A stretch of 64,000 nt of DNA, from contig NZ_JALPVJ010000010.1 in assembly GCF_023544445.1 (NCBI RefSeq), positions 248,001 through 312,000 of the forward strand, in the 5' to 3' direction. A model generated the notes under the pieces. The model was not told the origin of the DNA, searched no databases, and saw nothing but the letters and a program-made list of their open reading frames with translations. Positions 1 to 8,714 of the stretch are shown one piece after another. The DNA is from Actinoplanes sp. M2I2 (GTDB taxonomy: Bacteria; Actinomycetota; Actinomycetes; Mycobacteriales; Micromonosporaceae). The first letter of the stretch is position 1, and the number at the start of each line of letters is the position of its first letter. The position numbers and the translations under genes are program-made.

Positions 1-2
1 GC

Positions 3-740
3 GGCTCCTCCGTCCCCCGTTCCACCGAGCCGCTGCCCACCGAGCCGCTGCCCACCGAGCCGCTGCCCCCCGCGACCGGCTCGCCGGTCACCGACGCCCG
101 CCTCGAACGGCTCGAGAACTCCTCGTTCTGGCGCGACCCGGCCGACGACACGATCGAGGTGCCGCCGGGCGAGGAGCCCGCCGCCCCGGCGCCCACGCTC
201 AACCGGCCCCGCCACCGCGGGAAGGGCCGGGCCGCGCGCCGGCCCAGCGGCCGGCCCGTGTCGGCCCAGCTGTCGCTGGTGGCGCTCGGCCTGGTCGCGG
301 CGTTCTTCGCCTGGGTGAGCGCCGAACCGTTCTGGCTCGCGGTCGGTCACGGCGATCAGGGGTACGCCACCACGACGCGCTGCATCGGCGACGGCGTCAC
401 GCAGCGCTGCGCGGGCCAGTTCACCGACGCCGGCGGCACCTACACGATGACGCAGGTGCGGCTGCTGGGCGTCGAGGGATCGGCGCGGCAGCCCGGCGCG
501 GTCACCCCGGCCCGGATGGTCAACCCGGACAGCCTGCGGGCGTACGTCGCCGGGACCGGCCCGCTGCTGCAGCTGCGCTGGATGCTCGGTTTCGCGCTCG
601 TGCTGCTCTGCGGCTACGCCATCTCGGGGGTCACCAAGGCGCGGCGGCTCGAGACGGCCCGGGCCCGGCGGGTGGCGGTGCTGCTGAGCCTGGCCGGCCC
701 GCTGGCGCTGCTGGCCGGGTTCCTGGCCGCGGCCTACTGA
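3..740 (+). CDS. Membrane protein, 5'-truncated by window edge
   Basis: The reading frame is open from the first bases of the window, so the true start lies upstream; a GTG at 159 is only an internal possibility. The visible part begins with a TEPLP pentapeptide repeated three times, continues through a charged linker, then has a hydrophobic segment (SLVALGLVAAFFAWVSA), an extracytoplasmic stretch with two Cys (TRCIGDGVTQRC) and two more TM segments near the C-terminus. This fits a small envelope protein with an external disulfide loop. No family is recognised. It converges on rsmI with a 7-bp overlap of stop regions. Confidence 0.7.
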   Translation, partial: GSSVPRSTEPLPTEPLPTEPLPPATGSPVTDARLERLENSSFWRDPADDTIEVPPGEEPAAPAPTLNRPRHRGKGRAARRPSGRPVSAQLSLVALGLVAAFFAWVSAEPFWLAVGHGDQGYATTTRCIGDGVTQRCAGQFTDAGGTYTMTQVRLLGVEGSARQPGAVTPARMVNPDSLRAYVAGTGPLLQLRWMLGFALVLLCGYAISGVTKARRLETARARRVAVLLSLAGPLALLAGFLAAAY

Positions 741-1582
741 CCGTGCACCAGCGCGTACACCTCGCGCTTACGGATCCCGTACTCGTCGGCGACCGCCTGG
801 ATCGCGTCGCGCCGTGACAGTCCGGCCGCCTCGCGCTCGGCCACCGCGGCCCGCAGGTCGTCGTCCGGGGGACGCTCGGCCGCCCGCTGCGGGGCGCCGG
901 CCACGACCACGGTGATCTCGCCGCGGGGTTCCTCGCGGACGGCCCAGTCCGCGAGCTCGGCCGCGGTGCCGCGCCGGATCTCCTCGTACGTCTTGGTCAG
1001 CTCCCGGCAGACCGCGGCGGCCCGCTCGTCGCCGAAGGTGGCGGCCAGGTCGGCCAGCATGCCGGCGATGCGGTGCGGCGCCTCGAAGAAGACCAGGGTG
1101 CGCGGCTCGGTGGCCAGTTCCCGCAGGCGGGTGCGGCGGTTCGATCCCGTACGGGGGAGGAAGCCCTCGAAGACGAAGCGGTCGCTGGGCAGCCCGGAGA
1201 GCGCGAGCGCGGTCGTCACGGCGCTCGGGCCGGGCGCGGCGGTGACCGGATAGCCGGCGTCCAGGGCCGCCCGCACCAGGCGATATCCCGGATCGGAGAC
1301 GCTCGGCATGCCGCCGTCGGTCACCACCGCGACCACCGCGCCACCGGCCAGCGCCTCGACCAGCTCGGGGGTACGCCGTTCGTCGTTGCCCTCGAAATAG
1401 GAGACGACCCGGCCGGTGACCGTCACGCCCAGGTCCCGGGTGAGCCGGGCCAGGCGGCGGGTGTCCTCGGCGGCGATCACGTCGGCGGTGGACAGCACCT
1501 CGCGCAGCCGGACCGAGGCGTCGCCGATGTTGCCCAGCGGGGCGCCGAGCAGAACGACCCGGCCTTTCTCTGTCGCGTCCAC
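734..1582 (-). CDS. rsmI: 16S rRNA (cytidine-1402-2'-O)-methyltransferase RsmI
   Basis: Transfers a methyl group from SAM to the 2'-O of C1402 in 16S rRNA, tuning the ribosomal P site. The 282-aa length is normal. The N-terminal tetrapyrrole-methylase fold shows LLGAPLGNIGD, the AEDTRR motif, the glycine-rich VVTDGGMPSVSDPG loop and the AAPGPSAVTTALALSGLPSDRF stretch typical of RsmI. The start is GTG at 1582 (MDATEKG). It is divergent from the O-mannosyltransferase gene, a layout common in actinobacteria. Confidence 0.95.
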   Translation of the reverse strand: MDATEKGRVVLLGAPLGNIGDASVRLREVLSTADVIAAEDTRRLARLTRDLGVTVTGRVVSYFEGNDERRTPELVEALAGGAVVAVVTDGGMPSVSDPGYRLVRAALDAGYPVTAAPGPSAVTTALALSGLPSDRFVFEGFLPRTGSNRRTRLRELATEPRTLVFFEAPHRIAGMLADLAATFGDERAAAVCRELTKTYEEIRRGTAAELADWAVREEPRGEITVVVAGAPQRAAERPPDDDLRAAVAEREAAGLSRRDAIQAVADEYGIRKREVYALVHGQ

Positions 1583-1657
1583 GGCGAAAGTCCATCACAC
1601 GACCGGGGGCGGTGACGGCAGGCGTCACCTCCGGGCCGCACGCCCTACGATCGCGGA

Positions 1658-3235
1658 GTGACTACGGCGCCCGCGACGGAGACTCAGCTCACCCCGGATC
1701 CGCCCCCGGCGGCCGAGCCCGGGGGCGTCCGTGGCGTCCCCGACATCGTCCGGCGGCGGCTCAGCACGCTGGACAACTGGCTCAACCCGCACTCGTGGCT
1801 GGTCACCGCCGTCATCGTGACGATCGCGGCGATCCTGCGGCTCAACGGGATCAGCAACCCGAAGGGGTACATCTTCGACGAGGTGTACTACCCGACCGAC
1901 GCGTGGGACATGCTGCAGCACGGCGTCGAGTGGGACGAGAAGTCCAACAGCGCGGCCTACGTGGTGCACCCGCCGCTGGGCAAATGGCTGATCGCGCTGG
2001 GTGAGCTGCTGTTCGGCAACACCGAGCTGGGCTGGCGCTTCTCGGCCGCGATCGCCGGCACCGCGATGATCCTGATCCTGATCCGGGTCACCTACCGGCT
2101 GTTCCACTCGGTGCTGCTGGCCGGGATCGCGGGCCTGCTGATGACGCTCGACGGCTTCCAGCTGGTGCTCTCGCGCACCTCGTTGCTCGACATCTTCCTG
2201 GGCACCTTCATCCTCGCCACGTTCGCCGCGCTGGTGCTCGACCGCGACCACTACCGGCGGCAGTGGCTGCGAGCGCTCGAGAACGGCTTCGATCCCGACA
2301 AGACCGCCGCGGTGCCGCGCATCGTGCCGTGGTGGCTGCTGGTCGCCGGCGCGACGTTCGGCCTGGCCTGCGGGGTCAAGTGGAGCGCGCTGTTCTTCGC
2401 GCCGTTCCTGGCCGCCCTGGTCATCGTCTGGCGGGCGCAGGCGCGCCGCTCGGCCGGGGTGCGTGGCCCGTTCCTGGCCGGCGCCGTGGGCGATATCGGC
2501 TGGCTGTTCCTCAGCTTCGCGATCACGTTCGGCATCTACCTGGCCACGTGGACCGGCTGGTTCGTCACCGACACCGGCTGGTTCCGGCACGACCGCGAGG
2601 CCAACGGGCTCAGCGAGCCGCCGGTCATCGGGCCGCTGCTCAACCTGTGGCACTACCACCACGAGGCCTACCGCTTCCACAGCGGCCTGACCGAGCGGCA
2701 CATCTATCAGTCCTGGCCGTGGCAGTGGCTGCTGCTGGGCCGGCCGGTCGCGTTCTACTGGAACACCAACGGCAGCTGCGGCGCGCCCAGCTGCGCCCGC
2801 GAGATCCTGTTGCTCGGCACGCCGATCCTGTGGTGGTCGTTCCTGCCCGCGCTGGCCGGACTGGTGTGGTTCGGCCTGTCCCGCCGCGACTGGCGCGCGT
2901 GGGCGATCCTGGTGCCCGCGGTCGCCGGGCTGCTGCCGTGGTTCTACTACGCGGTCAAGGACGGCCGCACGATGTTCTCGTTCTACGCCCTGCCGGCCCT
3001 GCCGTTCCTGATCCTGGCCGTCGTCTACGTGCTGGGCGCCCTCATGACTCCCCCCGGCGGCATCCGGCAGGGCTCGTCACGGTCGGACCGCCAGTTGATA
3101 GGCACGGTGGTGGCCGCTGCCTACATCGTGCTGGTGGCCGCCTGTTTCGCGTATTTTTACCCTATTTTCGTGGGCCAGGTCATCCCGTACGAAAGCTGGT
3201 CGAACCGCATGTGGCTGGGCGGGCGCTGGATCTGA
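1658..3235 (+). CDS. pmt: Protein O-mannosyltransferase (GT39)
   Basis: Polytopic membrane enzyme expected to move mannose from a polyprenyl-phosphate carrier to Ser/Thr of secreted proteins. The sequence shows the conserved acidic motif of the first extracytoplasmic loop (GYIFDEVYYPTDAWDM), many TM segments, the loop tail HPPLGKWLI and a C-terminal hydrophobic block ending in NRMWLGGRW. Start GTG 1658: a TACGAT box at 1646-1651 lies 6 nt upstream and there is no Shine-Dalgarno, so a leaderless mRNA is likely. Several Ser/Thr/Pro-rich envelope proteins in this window are plausible substrates (inference). Confidence 0.93.
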   Translation: MTTAPATETQLTPDPPPAAEPGGVRGVPDIVRRRLSTLDNWLNPHSWLVTAVIVTIAAILRLNGISNPKGYIFDEVYYPTDAWDMLQHGVEWDEKSNSAAYVVHPPLGKWLIALGELLFGNTELGWRFSAAIAGTAMILILIRVTYRLFHSVLLAGIAGLLMTLDGFQLVLSRTSLLDIFLGTFILATFAALVLDRDHYRRQWLRALENGFDPDKTAAVPRIVPWWLLVAGATFGLACGVKWSALFFAPFLAALVIVWRAQARRSAGVRGPFLAGAVGDIGWLFLSFAITFGIYLATWTGWFVTDTGWFRHDREANGLSEPPVIGPLLNLWHYHHEAYRFHSGLTERHIYQSWPWQWLLLGRPVAFYWNTNGSCGAPSCAREILLLGTPILWWSFLPALAGLVWFGLSRRDWRAWAILVPAVAGLLPWFYYAVKDGRTMFSFYALPALPFLILAVVYVLGALMTPPGGIRQGSSRSDRQLIGTVVAAAYIVLVAACFAYFYPIFVGQVIPYESWSNRMWLGGRWI

Positions 3236-3840
3236 GACGGGTTCGAGGAGCGGGGTCGAGGTGCGGCTCGGCTTCACTTCTCGAACGCGCCTCAGGCCGC
3301 GCCGGGGAGCGGGCCGAGCCCGCGCTGAGCCGCACCACCCGCGCCGAGCCCATCAACAGCGCAGCCCCCGCCGCAACGGAGTGCGGAGCGAGGGCTGAAA
3401 AGATAAGGGCGCGCCCCGATCGCCTGCCACGGGGGAAGCGGGCGATAGGGGCGCGCAAGGTGAAGCTTAGCCACCTCTGAGGGCGGATACAACGGGCAGC
3501 TGGGAGAACTTTCAAATTTCGACCATGCTCACATGAACAATTCGGACATAACCGTGTATTATCCTTAAGAGTCGCAATTAGGGCCGTGAAGAAGCTTCGC
3601 CATTTCGCCTCTTTCACTGTCACCAATACGACAGGAAAACATTTAGAAAATTGGCGTAACCTTTCGCCTTCCACCATTCCCCCGCAGCTCAGAGGAATGA
3701 CGTCGGTCGTGGCACATACGACCCACCATCTGGTCAAACGCGAAGCCTCATCATTTCGGCTGAAATCCGGGTAACGATCATCCGTCACTCGCCGGAGTGA
3801 GCATGCCCAAGATCGCCATTTATCTTTTTAAGCTCGCTGC
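3236..3840. other. Long intergenic region with AT-rich second half
   Basis: About 600 bases without a credible gene. The first part (to about 3480) is GC-rich and ends in an inverted repeat. From about 3480 to 3840 the DNA is strikingly AT-richer than everything around it, with TATT, TTTAGAAAATT and TTTATCTTTTTAAG stretches. It most likely holds the promoter and leader of the deacetylase/glycosyltransferase operon, and possibly a site for a nucleoid silencer such as Lsr2 (inference). ORFs of 62 aa (+) and 202 aa (-) here have no coding character. Confidence 0.5.
3409..3456. terminator. Inverted repeat, possible terminator of pmt
   Basis: Two 16-bp arms (3409-3424 and 3441-3456) pair with a single mismatch around a 16-nt loop. 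There is no T-run. The element lies about 175 bp beyond the pmt stop and directly before the AT-rich leader, so it could be a factor-assisted terminator or an insulating structure. Confidence 0.4.
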
Positions 3841-4869
3841 GTGACAACGCAGGAGCCAGAAAACCCGCATTTCGTAGCGACCGACGTGTCCGAGACCGAG
3901 GTGATCTCTGTCGAGATGCCCGCCCCGGTGTTCGTGGACAGCACCGGGCGCCGCAGCCGGTTCCTCCGGCGGATCGCGTACGCCTTCGGCGTGCTGGTCA
4001 TGCTCTACGGCGGACTGATCAGCGTCAGCCTCGCCGGTGGACCGGTCCGTTCCAGCGCCGTGCTGCCGCTGCCCGGGCTCGAGCCCGAGGAGAAGCCGGC
4101 CGCCAAGCCCAGCCCCCCACCGTCGGCGTCACCGTCGCCCAGCCCGACGCAGGCCGCGCGGGCGCTCTACGTGGCGGAGGCTCTGCCGCGGCGCACCACC
4201 GCGCGCCCGCCGGCGCCGCGGCTGGAGTCGACCCGGACGCCGACGGCGACCAGGACGCCGAGCCCGTCGGCGTCGCCGACCAAGACCAAGTCGGCCACGC
4301 CGCCCAAGAAGCCCGAGTCGGCCACCGTGACCACCAAGCCGACGGATCCGCCGGTCATCGTTCCGCCGGTCGGGACCCCGCCGACGAGCCCGACCACCGA
4401 GCCGCCGACCGTGCCCGTCCCGGTCCCGCCGGCACCGCCCGGCACGGGCGGTGGCGGCACCGGCGGAACCGGTGGAGGAACCGGCGTCGACGACCCGACG
4501 AGCCCGAGCCCGACCGGCTCGGGCTCCGGCTCGTCCGGGGGCGGCTCGGGCGGCTCGGGCGGCTCGGGCGGCTCGGGCGGCTCGGGCGGCGCCGGTACGA
4601 CGTCCGGCGGCAACGGCACCAGCGGGTCGGCCGGCAGCGGAGGGTCGGCCGGCAGCTCCAGCACCGGCAGCTCCAGCACCGGCAGCTCCACGAACGGCGG
4701 CTCGGACGCGGACGGCCGGAATGCCTCCTCGGGCGGCGCCGACCGGACCACGAACTCCGGCGACGACGACCCCGCCCCCGCGCGACCGGCCCCCGTCGCG
4801 ACCACCCTCCAGGCGACCGACCTGGTCGTCTCCCGTGCCCAGGACCTGACCTCCAAGGTGCTTCCGTGA
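3841..4869 (+). CDS. Single-pass membrane protein with Pro/Thr and Gly/Ser-rich tail
   Basis: 342 aa, no recognised domain. A short acidic cytoplasmic N-terminus is followed by one TM helix (about residues 44-62, AYAFGVLVMLYGGLISVSLA), then a long external low-complexity region: Pro/Thr/Lys-rich (about 80-190), a GGSGGSGG run (about 225-255) and SSSTG repeats, ending in a short ordered tail (ATTLQATDLVVSRAQDLTS). It is the first gene of an operon and overlaps the NodB-GT2 gene by 4 bp (ATGA-type GTGA), so the two products probably act together at the envelope. Start GTG 3841 lacks a ribosome site; a TATCTT box sits at 3821-3826. Pro/Thr-rich sequence makes it a candidate O-mannosylation target. 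Confidence 0.75.
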   Translation: MTTQEPENPHFVATDVSETEVISVEMPAPVFVDSTGRRSRFLRRIAYAFGVLVMLYGGLISVSLAGGPVRSSAVLPLPGLEPEEKPAAKPSPPPSASPSPSPTQAARALYVAEALPRRTTARPPAPRLESTRTPTATRTPSPSASPTKTKSATPPKKPESATVTTKPTDPPVIVPPVGTPPTSPTTEPPTVPVPVPPAPPGTGGGGTGGTGGGTGVDDPTSPSPTGSGSGSSGGGSGGSGGSGGSGGSGGAGTTSGGNGTSGSAGSGGSAGSSSTGSSSTGSSTNGGSDADGRNASSGGADRTTNSGDDDPAPARPAPVATTLQATDLVVSRAQDLTSKVLP

Positions 4870-7328
4870 CCTCCCACGTCCCCGCCCACCAGGCCCCGGC
4901 GCCCAACACGCCGCCGCCGATGCCGGTCCGCAAGCCTCCCCGGGGCCGCGGACCGGTGCGCCGGCGTCTGCTCCCCCGGCCCCGGGTGCTGCTCGGCACG
5001 CTGCTCCTGGTCGTCTTCGTCGCTGTCCTGGTGGTGCAGGCGTACGTCAACGCGGAGTTCAAGGGCGACCACGTCGAATCCGAGGTCGGCGACAACGCCA
5101 CCGTCCCCGACGAGATCCTCAACGGCGGCCCGGTCATCAACACGACCGGCGGCCAGGAGAGCACCAGCCGGATGCCTCCCAAGACCATCGCGCTGACCTT
5201 CGACGACGGCCCCGATCCGGTGTGGACGCCACGCATCCTCGACGTGCTCAAGGAGTACGACGCGCACGGCACGTTCTTCGTGGTGGGGTCCGAGGTCTCG
5301 CGGCACCCCGAGCTGACCAAGCGGATCACCGACGACGGCAACGAGCTCGGCCTGCACACGTTCACCCACGCCAACCTGCAGCGCATCGCGCCCTGGCGGC
5401 GCAACCTCGAGCTGTCCCAGACCCAGGTCGCGATCGCCCGCGCCACCGGCGTGCACACCAACCTGGCCCGTTTCCCGTACTCGTCGAAGAACGACGCGAT
5501 CGACGACGAGAACTGGAAGATCATCAAGGACGCGGGCCGGCAGGGCTACCTGGTGGTCGTCAACGACACGGACAGCCAGGACTGGCAGCGCCCCGGAGCC
5601 GAACGGATCGTGCGCAACGCCACCCCGCCCGGCGACACCTCGGCCGTCATCCTGTTCCACGACGCCGGCGGTGACCGCCGGCAGACCATCGACGCCCTCC
5701 GGCGGTTCATCCCGGCCATGCAGGCGCGCGGCTACACGTTCACGACGGTCACCGAGGGCCTGAACCGCACGATCGAGCAGAGCAACGCCGCCGCGGTGAA
5801 CGCCAGACCCGTACCCAACCTGCCGGAGAACCCGGACGCGGCCACCAGCGACGTCTGGCGCGGCAGCGCGGTGGTCTGGACCGTCCGCCTGGCCGACGGG
5901 CTGGTCTGGGTCATCGCCGTCCTGTTCCTGGTCGTCGGGGCGCTGACCATCGGGCGTACGGCGCTGTTGCTGCTCCTCGCCACCCGGCACACCCGGCAGC
6001 GCCGCAAGCCCGGCTGGAGCTGGGGACGCCCGGTGACCGAGCCGGTGTCGGTGATCGTGCCCGCCTACAACGAGAAGGAGGGCATCGAAGCCGCGGTGCG
6101 CTCGCTGGCCGGCGGCGACTATCCGCACATCGAGGTCGTGGTCGTCGACGACGGCTCCACCGACGGCACGGCCCTGCTCGTGGAGCAGATGCGGCTGCCC
6201 AACGTCCGGGTGGTGCGCGTGCCCAACGGCGGCAAGTCGAACGCGCTGAACACCGGCATCGCTCTGGCCCGGCACGACCTGATCGTGACCGTGGACGGCG
6301 ACACGATCTTCGAACCCGACTCGATCACCAAGCTGGTCCAGCCGTTCGCCGATCCGGCGGTCGGCGCGATCGCCGGCAACGTCAAGGTCGGCAACCGGGA
6401 GAAGATGGTCGCCGCCTGGCAGCACATCGAATACGTGATCGGCTTCAACCTGGACCGCCGCCTCTACGAGGTGCTCGGCATCATGCCGACGGTGCCCGGG
6501 GCGATCGGCGCGTTCCGCCGCGAGGCACTGGCCCAGGTGGGCGGGATCAGCGACGAGACGCTGGCCGAGGACACCGACGTCACGATGGCGATGCTGCGGG
6601 CGGGCTGGAAGGTCGTGTACGCCGAGGACGCGAAGGCCTGGACCGAGGCTCCGGCCACCCTCGAGCAGCTCTACCGTCAGCGCTACCGCTGGAGCTACGG
6701 CACCATGCAGGCGATGTGGAAGCACCGCCGGGCGCTGTTCGACAAGGGTCCGTCCGGGCGCTTCGGCCGGGTCGGCCTGCCGTTCCTGGCTCTGTTCGGC
6801 GTGGCCCTGCCGATGCTCGCCCCGGTCGTCGACATCATGCTCGTCTACGGCCTGGTCTTCTGGGAGCTCGAGGAGACCGTGGTCGCCTGGCTCGGCATGC
6901 TCGCCCTGCAGCTGTTCACCGCGGCGGTGGCGTTCCGCTTCGACCGGGAATCGCTCAAGCCGCTGTGGCGGTTGCCGTTGCAGCAGTTCGCGTACCGCCA
7001 GCTGATGTATCTGGTGCTGATGCAGTCGGCGACCACCGCCCTGACCGGTGGCCGGTTGCGCTGGCACAAGCTGCACCGGGCCGGCCTGGGCGCGCGGGCC
7101 GGCGCGGTGCCGCCACCACCCCAGCAGCTGGTCGCGCCGGTCGTGGACACCTGGCCGTCGACGCTGGGCCAGGGCCGTCCCGAGTCGCACCCGGCGGCCG
7201 GCCGCGCGGTCGCCCGTCCCGCGGTGCCGACCCAGACCGTGCGGGAACACGCCGACTTCGGCCCCGAGGACCTTCCGTCAGCCGGCTCGCCCCCGGGTGG
7301 CGGCTCCGGCCCGGTCTACACCGGGTAA
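4866..7328 (+). CDS. Bifunctional NodB polysaccharide deacetylase-GT2 glycosyltransferase
   Basis: 820 aa. After a Pro-rich N-terminus and TM helix (about 41-60) comes a NodB/CE4 domain (about 105-300) with the Asp pair in LTFDDGPDP (D113, D114) and the metal histidines in HTFTH (H164, H168). A second TM (about 338-370) leads into a processive GT2 domain (about 390-640) with IVPAYNEKEG, VVDDGSTDGT, the DGD motif, LAEDTD and the QRYRW motif, followed by C-terminal TM helices like those of NodC, PgaC and hyaluronan synthases. It thus joins synthesis of a beta-linked GlcNAc-type polymer with its deacetylation. The actual polymer is not known. Operon with the preceding one-TM protein. Confidence 0.93.
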   Translation: MTSHVPAHQAPAPNTPPPMPVRKPPRGRGPVRRRLLPRPRVLLGTLLLVVFVAVLVVQAYVNAEFKGDHVESEVGDNATVPDEILNGGPVINTTGGQESTSRMPPKTIALTFDDGPDPVWTPRILDVLKEYDAHGTFFVVGSEVSRHPELTKRITDDGNELGLHTFTHANLQRIAPWRRNLELSQTQVAIARATGVHTNLARFPYSSKNDAIDDENWKIIKDAGRQGYLVVVNDTDSQDWQRPGAERIVRNATPPGDTSAVILFHDAGGDRRQTIDALRRFIPAMQARGYTFTTVTEGLNRTIEQSNAAAVNARPVPNLPENPDAATSDVWRGSAVVWTVRLADGLVWVIAVLFLVVGALTIGRTALLLLLATRHTRQRRKPGWSWGRPVTEPVSVIVPAYNEKEGIEAAVRSLAGGDYPHIEVVVVDDGSTDGTALLVEQMRLPNVRVVRVPNGGKSNALNTGIALARHDLIVTVDGDTIFEPDSITKLVQPFADPAVGAIAGNVKVGNREKMVAAWQHIEYVIGFNLDRRLYEVLGIMPTVPGAIGAFRREALAQVGGISDETLAEDTDVTMAMLRAGWKVVYAEDAKAWTEAPATLEQLYRQRYRWSYGTMQAMWKHRRALFDKGPSGRFGRVGLPFLALFGVALPMLAPVVDIMLVYGLVFWELEETVVAWLGMLALQLFTAAVAFRFDRESLKPLWRLPLQQFAYRQLMYLVLMQSATTALTGGRLRWHKLHRAGLGARAGAVPPPPQQLVAPVVDTWPSTLGQGRPESHPAAGRAVARPAVPTQTVREHADFGPEDLPSAGSPPGGGSGPVYTG

Positions 7329-7332
7329 TGCG

Positions 7333-7379
7333 TCGGCCCGGGCCCCGCTCGAACTGCAGCCGAGCGGGGCCCGGGCCGA
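7333..7379. terminator. Perfect 19-bp hairpin between convergent genes
   Basis: Arms 7333-7351 and 7361-7379 are perfectly complementary around a 9-nt loop. There is no U-tract, as is usual in high-GC actinobacteria. It lies 5 bp after the NodB-GT2 stop and 22 bp before the stop of the opposite gene, so it can serve both directions. Confidence 0.75.
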
Positions 7380-7400
7380 TGTGCCCGTCCTGAACAGAAC

Positions 7401-8645
7401 CTAGGTCGTGATCAGCTCGTCGAGCAGGGTGGCCGGGTCGGGGGTGGCCGACGGGAACACCACGTGCAGCGAGGTGCCGTCGCCGGGCCGGTCCGACAGC
7501 GCCACGGTCGCGTGATGCGCGTCCAGGATCTTCTTGGCCACGGCGAGCCCGCGGTCGGGCCCGACCACGTTCGCCGGGTTGGCGATCGCGCCGTAGTACA
7601 GATGCGGGAAGAGCTCGGGACGCAAGCCGTCGGGCATGTCCATGTCGTCGAGATGGACGGCCGGGCCCGATTCGAGGTCGGTGCCGACCCGGACCCGGCC
7701 CCCGGGCGGCGTGTACTTCACCGCCGCGAACAACAGGTGGGTCAGCACCTGCTCGAGCCGCACCGGGTCGGCGATGATCGGCAGCGCGGGACCGCCGGCC
7801 TGGTTGAGGATCCAGATCTGCTTGGTCGCGGCGATCGGCCGGACCGCCTCGACCGCCCGCCGGGTGATGCCGGTGAGGTCGATCTGACGCATGTGCAGGC
7901 TCTCGCCGCCGAAGCCGGCCTCGGCCATCCCGGTCAGATGGTGCAGCAGGTCGAGGACGCCGCGGATGTGCCCGGCGGTGGCCCGGCCCACGAGATCGGC
8001 CATCGCGGCGTCGTGCGAGCCGGTCCGGCCCAGCTGTTCGACGTACGCCGAGATCAGCCGCAGCGGGGCCCGGAGATCACCGCCGAGGAGGCCGGCCAGG
8101 TCGTCCTTGCGCCGCTCGAGCTCCTGGAGCCGGGCCGTGGTGTTGGCCAGCGCGACCGCGTGCCGGCGCAGCTCCATCTGCGAGGTCACCTGACGGGCCA
8201 GCGCCCGCAGCGCCTGCAGCTGCTCGATGTCGAGCCGGCGGGGCTGGTCGTCGACCACACACAGCGTGCCCAGCGCGAAGCCGTCGGTCGTGACCAGCGG
8301 GGCGCCCGCGTAGAACCGGATGCCCAAGGGCCCGGTGACCAGTGGGTTGTCGGCGAACCGCTGGTCCTTGGTCGCGTCCGGCACGACCATCAGGTCGCTC
8401 CCGAGGATCGCGTGCGAGCAGAATGAGACGTCCCGGCCGGTTCCGGTCTGTTCCGTGCCGACCCGCGCCTTGAACCACTGCCGGTCGGTGTCGAGCAGGG
8501 TGACCAGCGACATGGGCGTGCCGCACACGTTCGACGCCAGCGCGACGATGTCGTCGAAGTCCTGCTCGGGTTCGCTGTCGAGGATGTCGAGGGAGTAGAG
8601 GGCGGCGAGCCGGTCGGTTTCGTTGTCCGGCAGGGGAGCTTTCAT
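7401..8645 (-). CDS. GAF-domain protein with degenerate histidine-kinase core
   Basis: A GAF domain (about residues 20-165) is followed by a helical region resembling HisKA (about 180-245) and a HATPase_c-like domain (about 285-405). The phosphoacceptor H-box, normally HELRTP, reads GGDLRAP with Gly189 where His is expected. The ATP N-box Asn is replaced by Ala307 (HLLFAAVKYTP) and the DxGxG motif is poor. It is therefore probably a catalytically dead sensor or scaffold that still dimerises. Start ATG 8645, because GGAGG at 8651-8655 is 5 nt upstream; the in-frame GTG at 8651 overlaps that site. No response regulator is adjacent. Confidence 0.8.
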   Translation of the reverse strand: MKAPLPDNETDRLAALYSLDILDSEPEQDFDDIVALASNVCGTPMSLVTLLDTDRQWFKARVGTEQTGTGRDVSFCSHAILGSDLMVVPDATKDQRFADNPLVTGPLGIRFYAGAPLVTTDGFALGTLCVVDDQPRRLDIEQLQALRALARQVTSQMELRRHAVALANTTARLQELERRKDDLAGLLGGDLRAPLRLISAYVEQLGRTGSHDAAMADLVGRATAGHIRGVLDLLHHLTGMAEAGFGGESLHMRQIDLTGITRRAVEAVRPIAATKQIWILNQAGGPALPIIADPVRLEQVLTHLLFAAVKYTPPGGRVRVGTDLESGPAVHLDDMDMPDGLRPELFPHLYYGAIANPANVVGPDRGLAVAKKILDAHHATVALSDRPGDGTSLHVVFPSATPDPATLLDELITT

Positions 8646-8714
8646 GGGCACCTCCGAAGGCCTGCTTCAGAGGTACCACACGAAAGTAGCAGTCCTGACT
8701 TTTCGGACAGCCGC

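Noticed and set aside
3180..3788. 202-aa ORF on the minus strand across the AT-rich leader
   Set aside because: No ribosome site or leaderless box, mixed composition, overlaps the pmt end and the operon promoter.
4167..7250. 1027-aa ORF on the minus strand
   Set aside because: Antisense shadow of the two envelope genes; composition follows the opposite-strand codons and no domain is readable.
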